Assembly: GCA_964617955.1 (NCBI GenBank)
Contig: CAZTXB010000029.1
Coordinates: 1-15,043 of the forward strand
Length of the DNA: 15,043 nt
Origin: JABWCE01 sp964617955
Lineage (GTDB): Bacteria; Bacteroidota; Bacteroidia; NS11-12g; UBA9320
Reading direction: 5' to 3'
Under the pieces are notes generated by a model, which saw only the letters and a program-made list of their open reading frames with translations, had not been told where the DNA came from and did no database searches. A program made the position numbers and the translations under genes. Below, one piece after another: positions 1 through 7,169 of this stretch (positions within the stretch are counted from its first letter, which is position 1; every line of letters starts with the position of its first letter).

Positions 1-187
1 GAAGATTTTTAACTTAACTTTCTAACCTTTTGGTTTAAAATTGGGGAGTATTACAATTTAAAGATTTTAAGAAGCTTAGACTTTAGGATTCCCTTTTTAA
101 AAAAGTTCCTTTTGATGACCTGATTTGGGAATTGGACAAGCCCAGCAGTAGCGCAATTTAGGGTTAACCAAAGTAAAAAAATCAGCT

Positions 188-195
188 TATCTTTG
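188..195 (+). promoter_or_regulatory. Predicted -7 promoter element of mtaB
   Basis: An exact match to the Bacteroidota -7 consensus TAnnTTTG (TATCTTTG) lies here and ends 5 nt before the mtaB ATG at 201. Transcription in this phylum usually begins a few nucleotides after this element, so the mRNA would be leaderless or nearly so. No good -33 TTG is seen at the expected distance; TTA at 164-166 with a 21-nt spacer is the best candidate. Confidence 0.55.
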
Positions 196-200
196 CACCC

Positions 201-1508
201 ATGCCTCAATCTGTTGCATTTTACACTCTGGGCTGCAAGCTAAATTTTTCAGAAACATCAACTCTATCGAGACAAATGGAGGAACATGGTTTTGAAAAAA
301 AAGACTTTAGAGAAGGGGCTGACATTTATGTCATCAACACCTGTTCGGTAACCGACCATGCCGATAAGAAATGCAGGAAGGTAGTAAAGGAAGCCCTTAA
401 ATACAATGCCGAGGCAAAAGTGGTGGTGGTGGGCTGCTATGCGCAGCTCAAACCCAATGAAATTGCATCCATTCCCGGTGTCAATGCCGTTTTAGGTGCA
501 GCTGAAAAATTTAATCTGGTCGAACATCTCGGAAAAATCTCGCGCGAGCAAACCCTGATTTTGAATAAGAACATTAAAGAAACCAATGTGTTCGTTCCCG
601 GCTTCTCTTTTGGCGAACGCACCCGTTCATTTATGAAGGTTCAGGACGGTTGCGATTACTTTTGTTCATTTTGTACCATCCCATTGGCCCGTGGAAAAAG
701 TCGCAGTCAAACGGTGGCAGAAACGATAGAAAATGCCAAGAAAGTGGCACAAACAGGGGTCAAGGAAATTGTATTAACAGGCGTAAACCTTGGCGATTTT
801 GGGGTGAATCACGGCGAAACTTTTTTTGATTTGGTAAAACAACTGGATGAATTGGAGGGCGTTGAGCGATTTCGCATATCGAGTATAGAACCCAATTTGC
901 TTACCAATGACATCATAAAATTTGTAGCCCAAAGCAAAAAATTTGTTCCTCATTTTCATATTCCTTTACAAAGCGGGTCGAATTCCATTTTAAAATTAAT
1001 GCGCCGAAAATACGAAAGGGAGTTGTACGAAAACAGGGTGCGCACCATTAAAACCTTGATTCCCCATTGCTGCATCGGGGTTGATGTAATCGTTGGATTT
1101 CCACATGAAACGAACGATGTGTTTTTAGAATCCTACAACTTTATTAACAGTTTAGATGTGAGCTATTTGCATGTATTTCCGTACAGCGAGCGTCCAAATA
1201 CGACCGCTAGAAAACTAGGCGAGACGGTACCTGTAAAAGACAGGATGTACCGGGCAAAAATGTTAAGAATTTTAAGTGAGAAGAAACGCCATTATTTTTA
1301 CACACAAAATTTAGGAAAAACATTTACGGTGCTTTACGAGGCAGAAGAAAGTCAGGGAAAAATGTATGGCTTCACCGAAAATTATATAAAAGTTGAGGCC
1401 CCTTACGACCCTTTACTCATCAATGAACTTGTAGAAGTTCAACTCATTGAAATCAATGAAAACATGAATGTGGTTCCACTCGAATTGTCAACTTGCCTTA
1501 CCCATTAA
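201..1508 (+). CDS. mtaB: tRNA (N6-threonylcarbamoyladenosine(37)-C2)-methylthiotransferase MtaB
   Basis: This radical SAM enzyme converts t6A to ms2t6A at position 37 of ANN-decoding tRNAs, adding sulfur and a methyl group in the cytoplasm. The 435-residue protein has the full family layout. An N-terminal UPF0004 domain carries cluster cysteines C12 (in TLGCKLN), C48 (NTCSVT) and C79 (GCYAQ). A radical SAM core carries the CxxxCxxC motif at C151, C155 and C158, and a TRAM-like RNA-binding tail spans roughly residues 370-430. The TLGCK(L/V)N opening favours MtaB over MiaB (usually GCQMN) or RimO (usually GCPKN). Length is normal and all six cluster cysteines are present. It is the first gene of a compact same-strand unit; the next gene starts 2 nt after its stop codon. 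The ATG sits just behind a -7 promoter element. Confidence 0.95.
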   Translation: MPQSVAFYTLGCKLNFSETSTLSRQMEEHGFEKKDFREGADIYVINTCSVTDHADKKCRKVVKEALKYNAEAKVVVVGCYAQLKPNEIASIPGVNAVLGAAEKFNLVEHLGKISREQTLILNKNIKETNVFVPGFSFGERTRSFMKVQDGCDYFCSFCTIPLARGKSRSQTVAETIENAKKVAQTGVKEIVLTGVNLGDFGVNHGETFFDLVKQLDELEGVERFRISSIEPNLLTNDIIKFVAQSKKFVPHFHIPLQSGSNSILKLMRRKYERELYENRVRTIKTLIPHCCIGVDVIVGFPHETNDVFLESYNFINSLDVSYLHVFPYSERPNTTARKLGETVPVKDRMYRAKMLRILSEKKRHYFYTQNLGKTFTVLYEAEESQGKMYGFTENYIKVEAPYDPLLINELVEVQLIEINENMNVVPLELSTCLTH

Positions 1509-1510
1509 TA

Positions 1511-2254
1511 ATGACAGAGGTAGTTGATCTTTTTTCACAGAGGGCCAAGGTTTATTCAAAATTCAGGCCGACCTACCCCAAAGTTCTTTATGATTTTATT
1601 TACAGTCGCTTGGCTCATTTTGATAAAGCATGGGATTGTGGAACAGGAAATGGACAAGTGGCCTCGGAATTGGCAAAAAAGTTTAAACACATTTACGCAA
1701 CCGACCTCAGTGCAGCCCAATTGGCTGAAGCCCGTCAAGCACATAATATTTCCTATTCCTTACAAAGGGCCGAAGTAACAGATTTCGCAGACCATGAAAT
1801 GGATTTGACATGCGTGGCACAGGCCATTCACTGGTTTGACCTGGAAGCCTTTTGGAAAGAAGTAAAAAGAGTTTCCAAACCAAAGGGATTTATGGCCATT
1901 TGGGGTTATGATCTATTAAAGATATCCAAAGAAATAGATACCCTCATTTTCAATTTTTATGAAAACATCCTGGGCGAATATTGGGACCAGAATAGACGAT
2001 TGGTCGAAAATTCCTATGCTGATATGGCATGTCCCTTGGATGAAATCAAGACGCCTGCGTTTGAGATGAGAGTGGAATGGAGTTTAGATCAACTCACAGG
2101 GTACTTAAGTTCATGGTCGGCTGTAACCAAGTATCAAAACCTGAATAAGCAAAATCCAATAGATTTAATAGAAGAGGAGTTGAGCAAACTGTGGGGCAAA
2201 GAGAGTCGAAGCATTACTTTTCCCATTTTTAGCCGAATGGGCCGAATCCAATAA
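1511..2254 (+). CDS. Class I SAM-dependent methyltransferase (Tmt1/Crg1-like)
   Basis: A 247-residue Rossmann-fold methyltransferase of unknown substrate. Residues 41-50 hold motif I (WDCGTGNGQV), which binds the methionine part of SAM, followed by the acidic ribose-binding segment ATDLS around residue 65 and the AQAIHWFD segment typical of the family that includes yeast trans-aconitate methyltransferase. The opening FSQRAKVYSKFRPTYP is also typical of this group. The reading frame extends upstream to a TTG at 1493, but that would overlap mtaB by 16 nt; the ATG at 1511, 2 nt after the mtaB stop, is the better start. It lies between mtaB and lgt and is probably co-transcribed. That context does not reveal the substrate, so a role in small-molecule acid methylation is only a family-level guess. 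Confidence 0.85.
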   Translation: MTEVVDLFSQRAKVYSKFRPTYPKVLYDFIYSRLAHFDKAWDCGTGNGQVASELAKKFKHIYATDLSAAQLAEARQAHNISYSLQRAEVTDFADHEMDLTCVAQAIHWFDLEAFWKEVKRVSKPKGFMAIWGYDLLKISKEIDTLIFNFYENILGEYWDQNRRLVENSYADMACPLDEIKTPAFEMRVEWSLDQLTGYLSSWSAVTKYQNLNKQNPIDLIEEELSKLWGKESRSITFPIFSRMGRIQ

Positions 2255-2271
2255 ATATTCAACTGTAAAAT

Positions 2272-3477
2272 ATGTATCCAACCTTATATCACGCTTTTAA
2301 AGACCTGTTTGGTTTTGAAATTCCGGCCTTACAGGTAGCCAATACCTTTGGTTTTTTTGTTGCGCTCTCTTTTCTTGCCGCAAATTATGTAATGACCATG
2401 GAACTCAAGCGAAAGGAGCGCGAAGGTTTGGTTTTACCTACCCTGAAAATAGAAAAATTCGGTCATCCTTTTTCCATAGGCGATTATGTGGTGAATGGCT
2501 TAATTGGATTTATTTTCGGATACAAGCTCTTGCCAATCCTTTTCAACAGCGATGTGATATCAGGAGGTGCCCAGGCTTTTATATTTTCTCTCAAGGGAAG
2601 CTGGCTTTTAGGAATAGGGCTTTCCGCTGTTTTGGTATTTATAAAATGGAGGGAGGATTCCAAGCAAAGACTTCCAGAGCCCGAGGAGAGAGAAGTGAGT
2701 GTGCATCCCTGGCAGCACATGGGTTATTTTACCATTGTAGCAGCGGTAACCGGAATTTTAGGAGCAAAAATTTTTCATTGGTTCGAATACTGGGACGATT
2801 TTATGGCAGACCCTATGGGTATGCTCTTTTCAGCCAGCGGTCTTACTTTTTTCGGAGGACTGCTTTGTGGGGGAGCCGGTGTTTTATGGGCAGCGAATAA
2901 AAAAGGAATCAAGCCACTTCATATGCTTGATGTAGGCGGGCCCGCCATGATATTGGCCTATGGTTTAGGACGTTTTGGGTGTCATTTTAGTGGCGATGGC
3001 GATTGGGGAATCGTGAACAACAGTCCTAAACCCTCGTTTTTATCGTTTCTGCCCGATTGGGCCTGGGCCTATAATTACCCGAACAATGTTTCAAACGAGT
3101 GTGATCCTACCGGTGGGAACATGCCATGTAATTTTGAACTCACCCCTTATTTACAGCTTCCTGTTTTTCCCACCCCCCTGTATGAGGCGCTGGCCGGAAT
3201 CGCACTCTTTGGGATACTTTGGTTGTTAAGGAAGAGAATAAAACCAGCTGGAGCAATCTTTGGCATGTATTTGATGATGGCTGGAGCGGAGCGCTTTTTT
3301 ATAGAAAAAATAAGAGTAAACAGCACCTATTCCATTTTAGGTTTCCATCCTACGCAAGCCGAAATCATTTCCGTGGTTTTGTTTTTAGGGGGATTGGCTT
3401 TACTGATGTACGCTTACAAAAACAACAATCTTAAAGTGCTCAACGCAGAAAAGGAAACACCTCTTGCAGAAGATTAG
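2272..3477 (+). CDS. lgt: Prolipoprotein diacylglyceryl transferase, Lgt family (variant signature)
   Basis: An inner-membrane enzyme expected to move diacylglycerol from phosphatidylglycerol to the lipobox cysteine of prolipoproteins, the first step of lipoprotein maturation. The 401-residue protein has several hydrophobic segments. It shows the family landmarks GLGRFG (residues 231-236, with the core Arg at 234), FPTPLYEAL (299-307) and RFFIEKIR (341-348). It is longer than the E. coli enzyme (about 290 residues) because of an extended N-terminal part and an insert at about 247-296 between the signature and the PLYEA motif. The signature reads GRFGCHFSGDGDWG instead of GRxGNFxNxExxG, and the position of the E. 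coli His103 appears to be Phe194 in TFFGGL. I recall similar variants in Bacteroidota annotated as Lgt, but activity is inferred. It starts 17 nt after the methyltransferase stop codon and ends convergent with the stress protein gene. Confidence 0.85.
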   Translation: MYPTLYHAFKDLFGFEIPALQVANTFGFFVALSFLAANYVMTMELKRKEREGLVLPTLKIEKFGHPFSIGDYVVNGLIGFIFGYKLLPILFNSDVISGGAQAFIFSLKGSWLLGIGLSAVLVFIKWREDSKQRLPEPEEREVSVHPWQHMGYFTIVAAVTGILGAKIFHWFEYWDDFMADPMGMLFSASGLTFFGGLLCGGAGVLWAANKKGIKPLHMLDVGGPAMILAYGLGRFGCHFSGDGDWGIVNNSPKPSFLSFLPDWAWAYNYPNNVSNECDPTGGNMPCNFELTPYLQLPVFPTPLYEALAGIALFGILWLLRKRIKPAGAIFGMYLMMAGAERFFIEKIRVNSTYSILGFHPTQAEIISVVLFLGGLALLMYAYKNNNLKVLNAEKETPLAED

Positions 3478-3509
3478 CAGCAGAGCTTTTAAAAGGGTAA
3501 AAAGACTAT

Positions 3510-4319
3510 TTAGTATCCTGCAGCGCCGGTCAGCAACATATCGCGGCTGTGAATAGCACAAATAGGAATATTAGAATGGTTGATTAGCTGTTGGGCGTAG
3601 GTGCCCATAAACCAGCCTCCACCATCGGTGCCCGTCATCATCATAATAAGTCCGGCTTTTTTCTCTGCTCCATAGTCGATACAAGCCTGAGGAACAGGAT
3701 TTCCCTGACGCACCTCAACCGTGTAGCGAACATTGCGCTCGTCAAAATAGTTTTCTGTTTGGCGGGCATAAGCTTCAATCCGTCGGCGGGTTTCGTCACT
3801 TTTGTCTTTACTTACCGCAAAAATATGAATGGTGGCGTTAAATGCCTTGGCGAGAATCACCGCATAGGGTACTTTTTGTCGGGTTTCGATGCTATCGTCG
3901 AGGGGTAAAATGATGTTTGAAAAATCCATAGAGGCGGCATCTTCCTGAACACTCACCACAGGACAAGATGAGGCGCTTACCACCCGACCGGTATTGCTTC
4001 CAATCCAGTAAGGCTGAAATCCTTGTTTTCCATGCGATCCCATAAATATGAGGTCGGCCCCTATGTCGCGTTCCGTTCCGGCTATTTCCTTGCTCACATT
4101 GCCCCTTCTCTCGATATAGTGAATTTTTATGCCATATTTTGAAGCCATGTCGGCGACTACAGCTTCATAATTGTCGCTTGTTGATTTCGGTGTTTTTACG
4201 TTAACCACATAAAGGTCAGAGCCAAAGGCGCGACAAGTTTTAAGAGCCTTATCCATGGCCACTTGCGAAGCCCTGGAATTATCATAACCAATGAGAATTT
4301 TTTTAAATTTGTAGTCCAT
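3510..4319 (-). CDS. Tandem universal stress protein (two Usp domains)
   Basis: A cytoplasmic UspA-superfamily protein of 269 residues built from two alpha/beta domains. Domain 1 (about 5-125) starts with KKILIGYDNS and carries the intact nucleotide-binding motif G-x2-G-x9-G-S at G94, G97, G107 and S108, so it should bind ATP. Domain 2 (about 133-258) starts with NIILPLDDS and retains only a shortened, degenerate version around GTDGGGWFMGT, so it may not bind nucleotide. Such proteins are usually induced by stress or growth arrest; the specific role here is unknown. The gene follows alaS on the same strand but is separated by 132 nt and has a well-spaced promoter of its own (4340-4370). It is convergent with lgt across a 32-nt gap. 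Confidence 0.9.
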   Translation of the reverse strand: MDYKFKKILIGYDNSRASQVAMDKALKTCRAFGSDLYVVNVKTPKSTSDNYEAVVADMASKYGIKIHYIERRGNVSKEIAGTERDIGADLIFMGSHGKQGFQPYWIGSNTGRVVSASSCPVVSVQEDAASMDFSNIILPLDDSIETRQKVPYAVILAKAFNATIHIFAVSKDKSDETRRRIEAYARQTENYFDERNVRYTVEVRQGNPVPQACIDYGAEKKAGLIMMMTGTDGGGWFMGTYAQQLINHSNIPICAIHSRDMLLTGAAGY

Positions 4320-4339
4320 AAAGCACCATTATTTTAATT

Positions 4340-4370
4340 CGAAAATACGGGAAAATTAAAAATTCGCAAA
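4340..4370 (-). promoter_or_regulatory. Predicted promoter of the universal stress protein gene
   Basis: Read on the minus strand, a -33 element TTTG (4367-4370) and a -7 element TATTTTCG (4340-4347) are separated by 19 nt. The -7 differs from the TAnnTTTG consensus at one position, with C replacing the last T. The predicted transcription start, about 4335, leaves a leader of around 15 nt before the ATG at 4319. The M23 peptidase promoter has the same spacing and the same one-base deviation. Confidence 0.5.
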
Positions 4371-4451
4371 TTATATTTTACAAATGCGTCCAAATTAAAA
4401 GCAACGGGGATCCAGAACAGGATTTATTTACAAGTCAGACCTTGTGAAATT

Positions 4452-7079
4452 TCAAGTCGACTGAACCCATGAAGTGGCCAATTTTAACACCGATTCCAAA
4501 CCTTGCTTTCTTTTGCCACCGGCCATGGCATAAAAGGGTTGTCCGCCCCCGCCCCCATCAATTTCCTTTGCCCATTCTCTAATCAATTGCCCGGCATTCC
4601 AACCCCTTTGTTTGATCACCTCATCACTGATCACAACCGCTACAAAGGGCTTATCGTCTATTGAGGTTGCGAGGACTGCAAACAGGTTTTCAGTTTCATT
4701 TTTTAATTGAAAACACAAATCTTTAAGCAAATCGGAGTTTCCAATTTCAATCCTTTCGACGATGGAATTGACGCCGTTAATGGATTGTATTTGACCCTTG
4801 AGTTGTTGCTTGATTTGAGCGGTTTTTTCCAATTCAAATCCCTGAATTTCTTTTTTCAGTCTTGCATTTTCCTCCAAGAGGTTTTGAACCGAAACAATCA
4901 TTTCTTTAGGCTTTTGGAGCAAGGCATGAAGGCTTTCAAATTCAGCCAACTTATGGTCGATATATTGCTCTGCTGCTTCTCCTGAAATGGCTTCAATTCT
5001 TCGCACGCCGGCGGCCACCGCTGATTCCGCCATAATCACTACTCTCCCAATAGCAGCCGTATTGGCCACATGGGTTCCCCCGCACAACTCCATTGAAAAT
5101 TTCGGATCGAACACGATTACCCTTACGGTATCGCCGTATTTTTCTCCAAACAAAGCAGTGGCTCCCATCGCTTTAGCGACCTCGAGAGGCACATCGCGCT
5201 TCTCTTCAAGTGGAATATTCTCTCTGATTTTTGCAGCCACAATTTCTGCTATTTTGCCTAACTCCTCTTCACTCACTTTCGAAAAATGAGAGAAATCAAA
5301 GCGAAGTCGTTCAGGTTCAACCAAGGATCCTTTTTGGGCAATGTGGTTGCCGAGAACCTCCTTAAGGGCCGCGTGGAGTAAATGGGTTGCCGAATGATTT
5401 TTTGTAATAGCCTGGCGGCGCGTTTCCTCAACATTGGCCCTAAAACTTTGATTTTTCACTTCCGGCAAACGATCGAGATGATGAACGAAGAGGTTATTCT
5501 CCTTGGTGGTATTTATGACCCTGATGCGCTCATCATTTTCAATGCCAGTAAGCCAACCCGTATCCCCTACTTGTCCGCCGCTTTCAGCATAAAAAGGCGT
5601 TAGGTTAAACACCGCCTGAAACAGGGTTTTTCCCTTTACCTCCATACTGCGGTAGCGGCATAGGGTCAATTCCGCTTCGAGGTAATCATAACCAATAAAT
5701 TCCTGACCATCGTCTTCCTTCAAAACCACCCAGTCACCGGTAATTTTTTCGGCATCTTTTCGGCTACGGTTTTTTTGTTTAAGAAGCTCTTCTTCAAAGC
5801 CTTTTTCATCAATTTCAAACCCATTTTCAGAAGCAATTAATCGTGTTAAATCAATTGGAAAGCCAAAGGTATCATACAATTCAAACACCTCTTTTCCTGA
5901 AATTTGGCGCCCCCCTTCTCTTTTAAAAATGTCAGCTAAAATATCTATGCCCTTTGAAAGGGTTTTTAAAAAAGCGGTTTCCTCTTCTTTAATCACTTTC
6001 GAAACAAAGTCTTTTTGTTCCCACAGCTCAGGGAATACCGCTTTGAATTTGAGTGCCAGGCCTTGAACCAATTGGAAGAGGGCTGCATTTTTAAAGCCCA
6101 GACTGCTGTAACCATATCTCACTGCCCTTCTCAAAATCCTTCTTATCACATACCCTGCCCCGTTATTGGAAGGCAATTGGCCATCGGCAATGGTAAAGCA
6201 CAAGGCTCTGATATGGTCAGAAATAACCCTGAAGGCAATGTCGGTTTTTTCCAAAGCTCCGTAGGTCATACCTGAAATCTTCTCTAATTCAGTGATGCTT
6301 TCTAAAAAAATATCGGTATCATAATTCGAGCTTTTACCATGAATGGCCCTAACCAACCTTTCAAAGCCCATACCGGTATCCACGTGTTTATCGGGTAAAT
6401 TTTCAAGGCTTCCGTCAGCTTTCCGATTGTACTGCATGAATACATTGTTCCAAATTTCAATAACCTGGGGATGGTCGTTATTCACCAAAGTAGCCCCATC
6501 CGTTATTTTGCGCTCATGGTCAGGTCTTAAATCATAATGAATTTCGCTGCAAGGGCCACAGGGGCCCGTGTCGCCCATTTCCCAAAAATTATCTTTTTTA
6601 TTTCCTCTTAAAATGCGATCTTTTTCAATCAACATTTCCCAACAATCAAACGATTCGGTATCAAAATCTAGGTTATCGCTTTTGCTTCCTTCAAACACAG
6701 TAACATAGAGCCTGTCCTTGTCTAAGCCATACACTTCGGTGAGCAGTTCCCAAGCCCATTGTATAGCCTCTTTTTTAAAATAATCGCCGAAACTCCAGTT
6801 GCCAAGCATTTCGAACATGGTATGGTGGTAGGTGTCCACACCCACTTCTTCCAAATCGTTGTGCTTGCCCGAAACCCTTAAGCATTTTTGAGAATTGGCC
6901 ACCCTCTTAACTGTTGGAATCTTGTTGCCGAGGAAATAGTCCTTGAACTGATTCATTCCTGCATTTGTGAACATCAAGGTTGGATCATTTTTGACAACAA
7001 TCGGTGCCGATGAAACAATTTTATGGCCTTTGGCTTCAAAAAAATCTAAAAATTTTTGTCTGATTTCGGAGGAGTTCAT
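4452..7079 (-). CDS. alaS: Alanine--tRNA ligase
   Basis: Charges tRNA-Ala with alanine in the cytoplasm and removes mischarged serine and glycine. The 875-residue protein is full length for bacterial AlaRS. The class II catalytic core occupies about residues 1-240, opening with EIRQKFLDFFEAKGH and including MFTNAGMNQFKDYFLG and the segment at 169-181 with GPCGPCSEIHYD. A tRNA-recognition region follows to about 460. The editing domain has its zinc ligands intact: H562 and H566 in HSATH, and C666 and H670 in CGGTH. The C-terminal C-Ala domain after about 720 begins with a coiled-coil-like segment and ends in the glycine-rich DGGGGGQPFYAMAGG stretch (841-855). No damage is seen. It is divergent from the M23 peptidase gene; its promoter probably lies in the 90-nt gap. 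Confidence 0.98.
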   Translation of the reverse strand: MNSSEIRQKFLDFFEAKGHKIVSSAPIVVKNDPTLMFTNAGMNQFKDYFLGNKIPTVKRVANSQKCLRVSGKHNDLEEVGVDTYHHTMFEMLGNWSFGDYFKKEAIQWAWELLTEVYGLDKDRLYVTVFEGSKSDNLDFDTESFDCWEMLIEKDRILRGNKKDNFWEMGDTGPCGPCSEIHYDLRPDHERKITDGATLVNNDHPQVIEIWNNVFMQYNRKADGSLENLPDKHVDTGMGFERLVRAIHGKSSNYDTDIFLESITELEKISGMTYGALEKTDIAFRVISDHIRALCFTIADGQLPSNNGAGYVIRRILRRAVRYGYSSLGFKNAALFQLVQGLALKFKAVFPELWEQKDFVSKVIKEEETAFLKTLSKGIDILADIFKREGGRQISGKEVFELYDTFGFPIDLTRLIASENGFEIDEKGFEEELLKQKNRSRKDAEKITGDWVVLKEDDGQEFIGYDYLEAELTLCRYRSMEVKGKTLFQAVFNLTPFYAESGGQVGDTGWLTGIENDERIRVINTTKENNLFVHHLDRLPEVKNQSFRANVEETRRQAITKNHSATHLLHAALKEVLGNHIAQKGSLVEPERLRFDFSHFSKVSEEELGKIAEIVAAKIRENIPLEEKRDVPLEVAKAMGATALFGEKYGDTVRVIVFDPKFSMELCGGTHVANTAAIGRVVIMAESAVAAGVRRIEAISGEAAEQYIDHKLAEFESLHALLQKPKEMIVSVQNLLEENARLKKEIQGFELEKTAQIKQQLKGQIQSINGVNSIVERIEIGNSDLLKDLCFQLKNETENLFAVLATSIDDKPFVAVVISDEVIKQRGWNAGQLIREWAKEIDGGGGGQPFYAMAGGKRKQGLESVLKLATSWVQST

Positions 7080-7089
7080 TAATTAATAT

Positions 7090-7120
7090 TTTGTGTTTTT
7101 GACATAAAGGGGTAATTTCG
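7090..7120 (+). promoter_or_regulatory. Predicted promoter of the M23 peptidase gene
   Basis: A -33 element TTTG (7090-7093) and a -7 element TAATTTCG (7113-7120) are separated by 19 nt, matching the Bacteroidota pattern with one base off in the -7 box. The predicted start, about 7125-7127, leaves a leader of roughly 45 nt before the TTG start codon at 7170. The element lies inside the expected alaS leader on the other strand. Confidence 0.5.
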
Positions 7121-7144
7121 CCATACTGTCATAAAAATCAGGTG

Positions 7145-7152
7145 CAAAGGTA
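7145..7152 (-). promoter_or_regulatory. Predicted -7 element of alaS
   Basis: On the minus strand this is TACCTTTG, an exact match to TAnnTTTG, followed by CACC as in the mtaB promoter. The predicted alaS transcript would start near 7138-7141 with a leader of about 60 nt. No TTG lies at the usual 17-23 nt upstream; the nearest candidates give spacers of 11 or 28 nt, so the -33 element is weak or absent. Confidence 0.45.
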
Positions 7153-7169
7153 ATCGAAAAGGCCAAACA

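Noticed and set aside
3486..3495. CTTTTAAAAG palindrome between lgt and the universal stress protein gene
   Set aside because: A pure AT-type 10-nt palindrome without a loop or GC stem is too weak to call a bidirectional terminator.
3591..3908. 105-codon plus-strand frame opposite the universal stress protein gene
   Set aside because: It is the antisense shadow of an intact Usp gene, with no plausible protein features.
4707..6537. Several plus-strand reading frames of 64-100 codons opposite alaS
   Set aside because: They lie entirely antisense to a full-length, motif-complete alaS and show no recognisable domain or signal.
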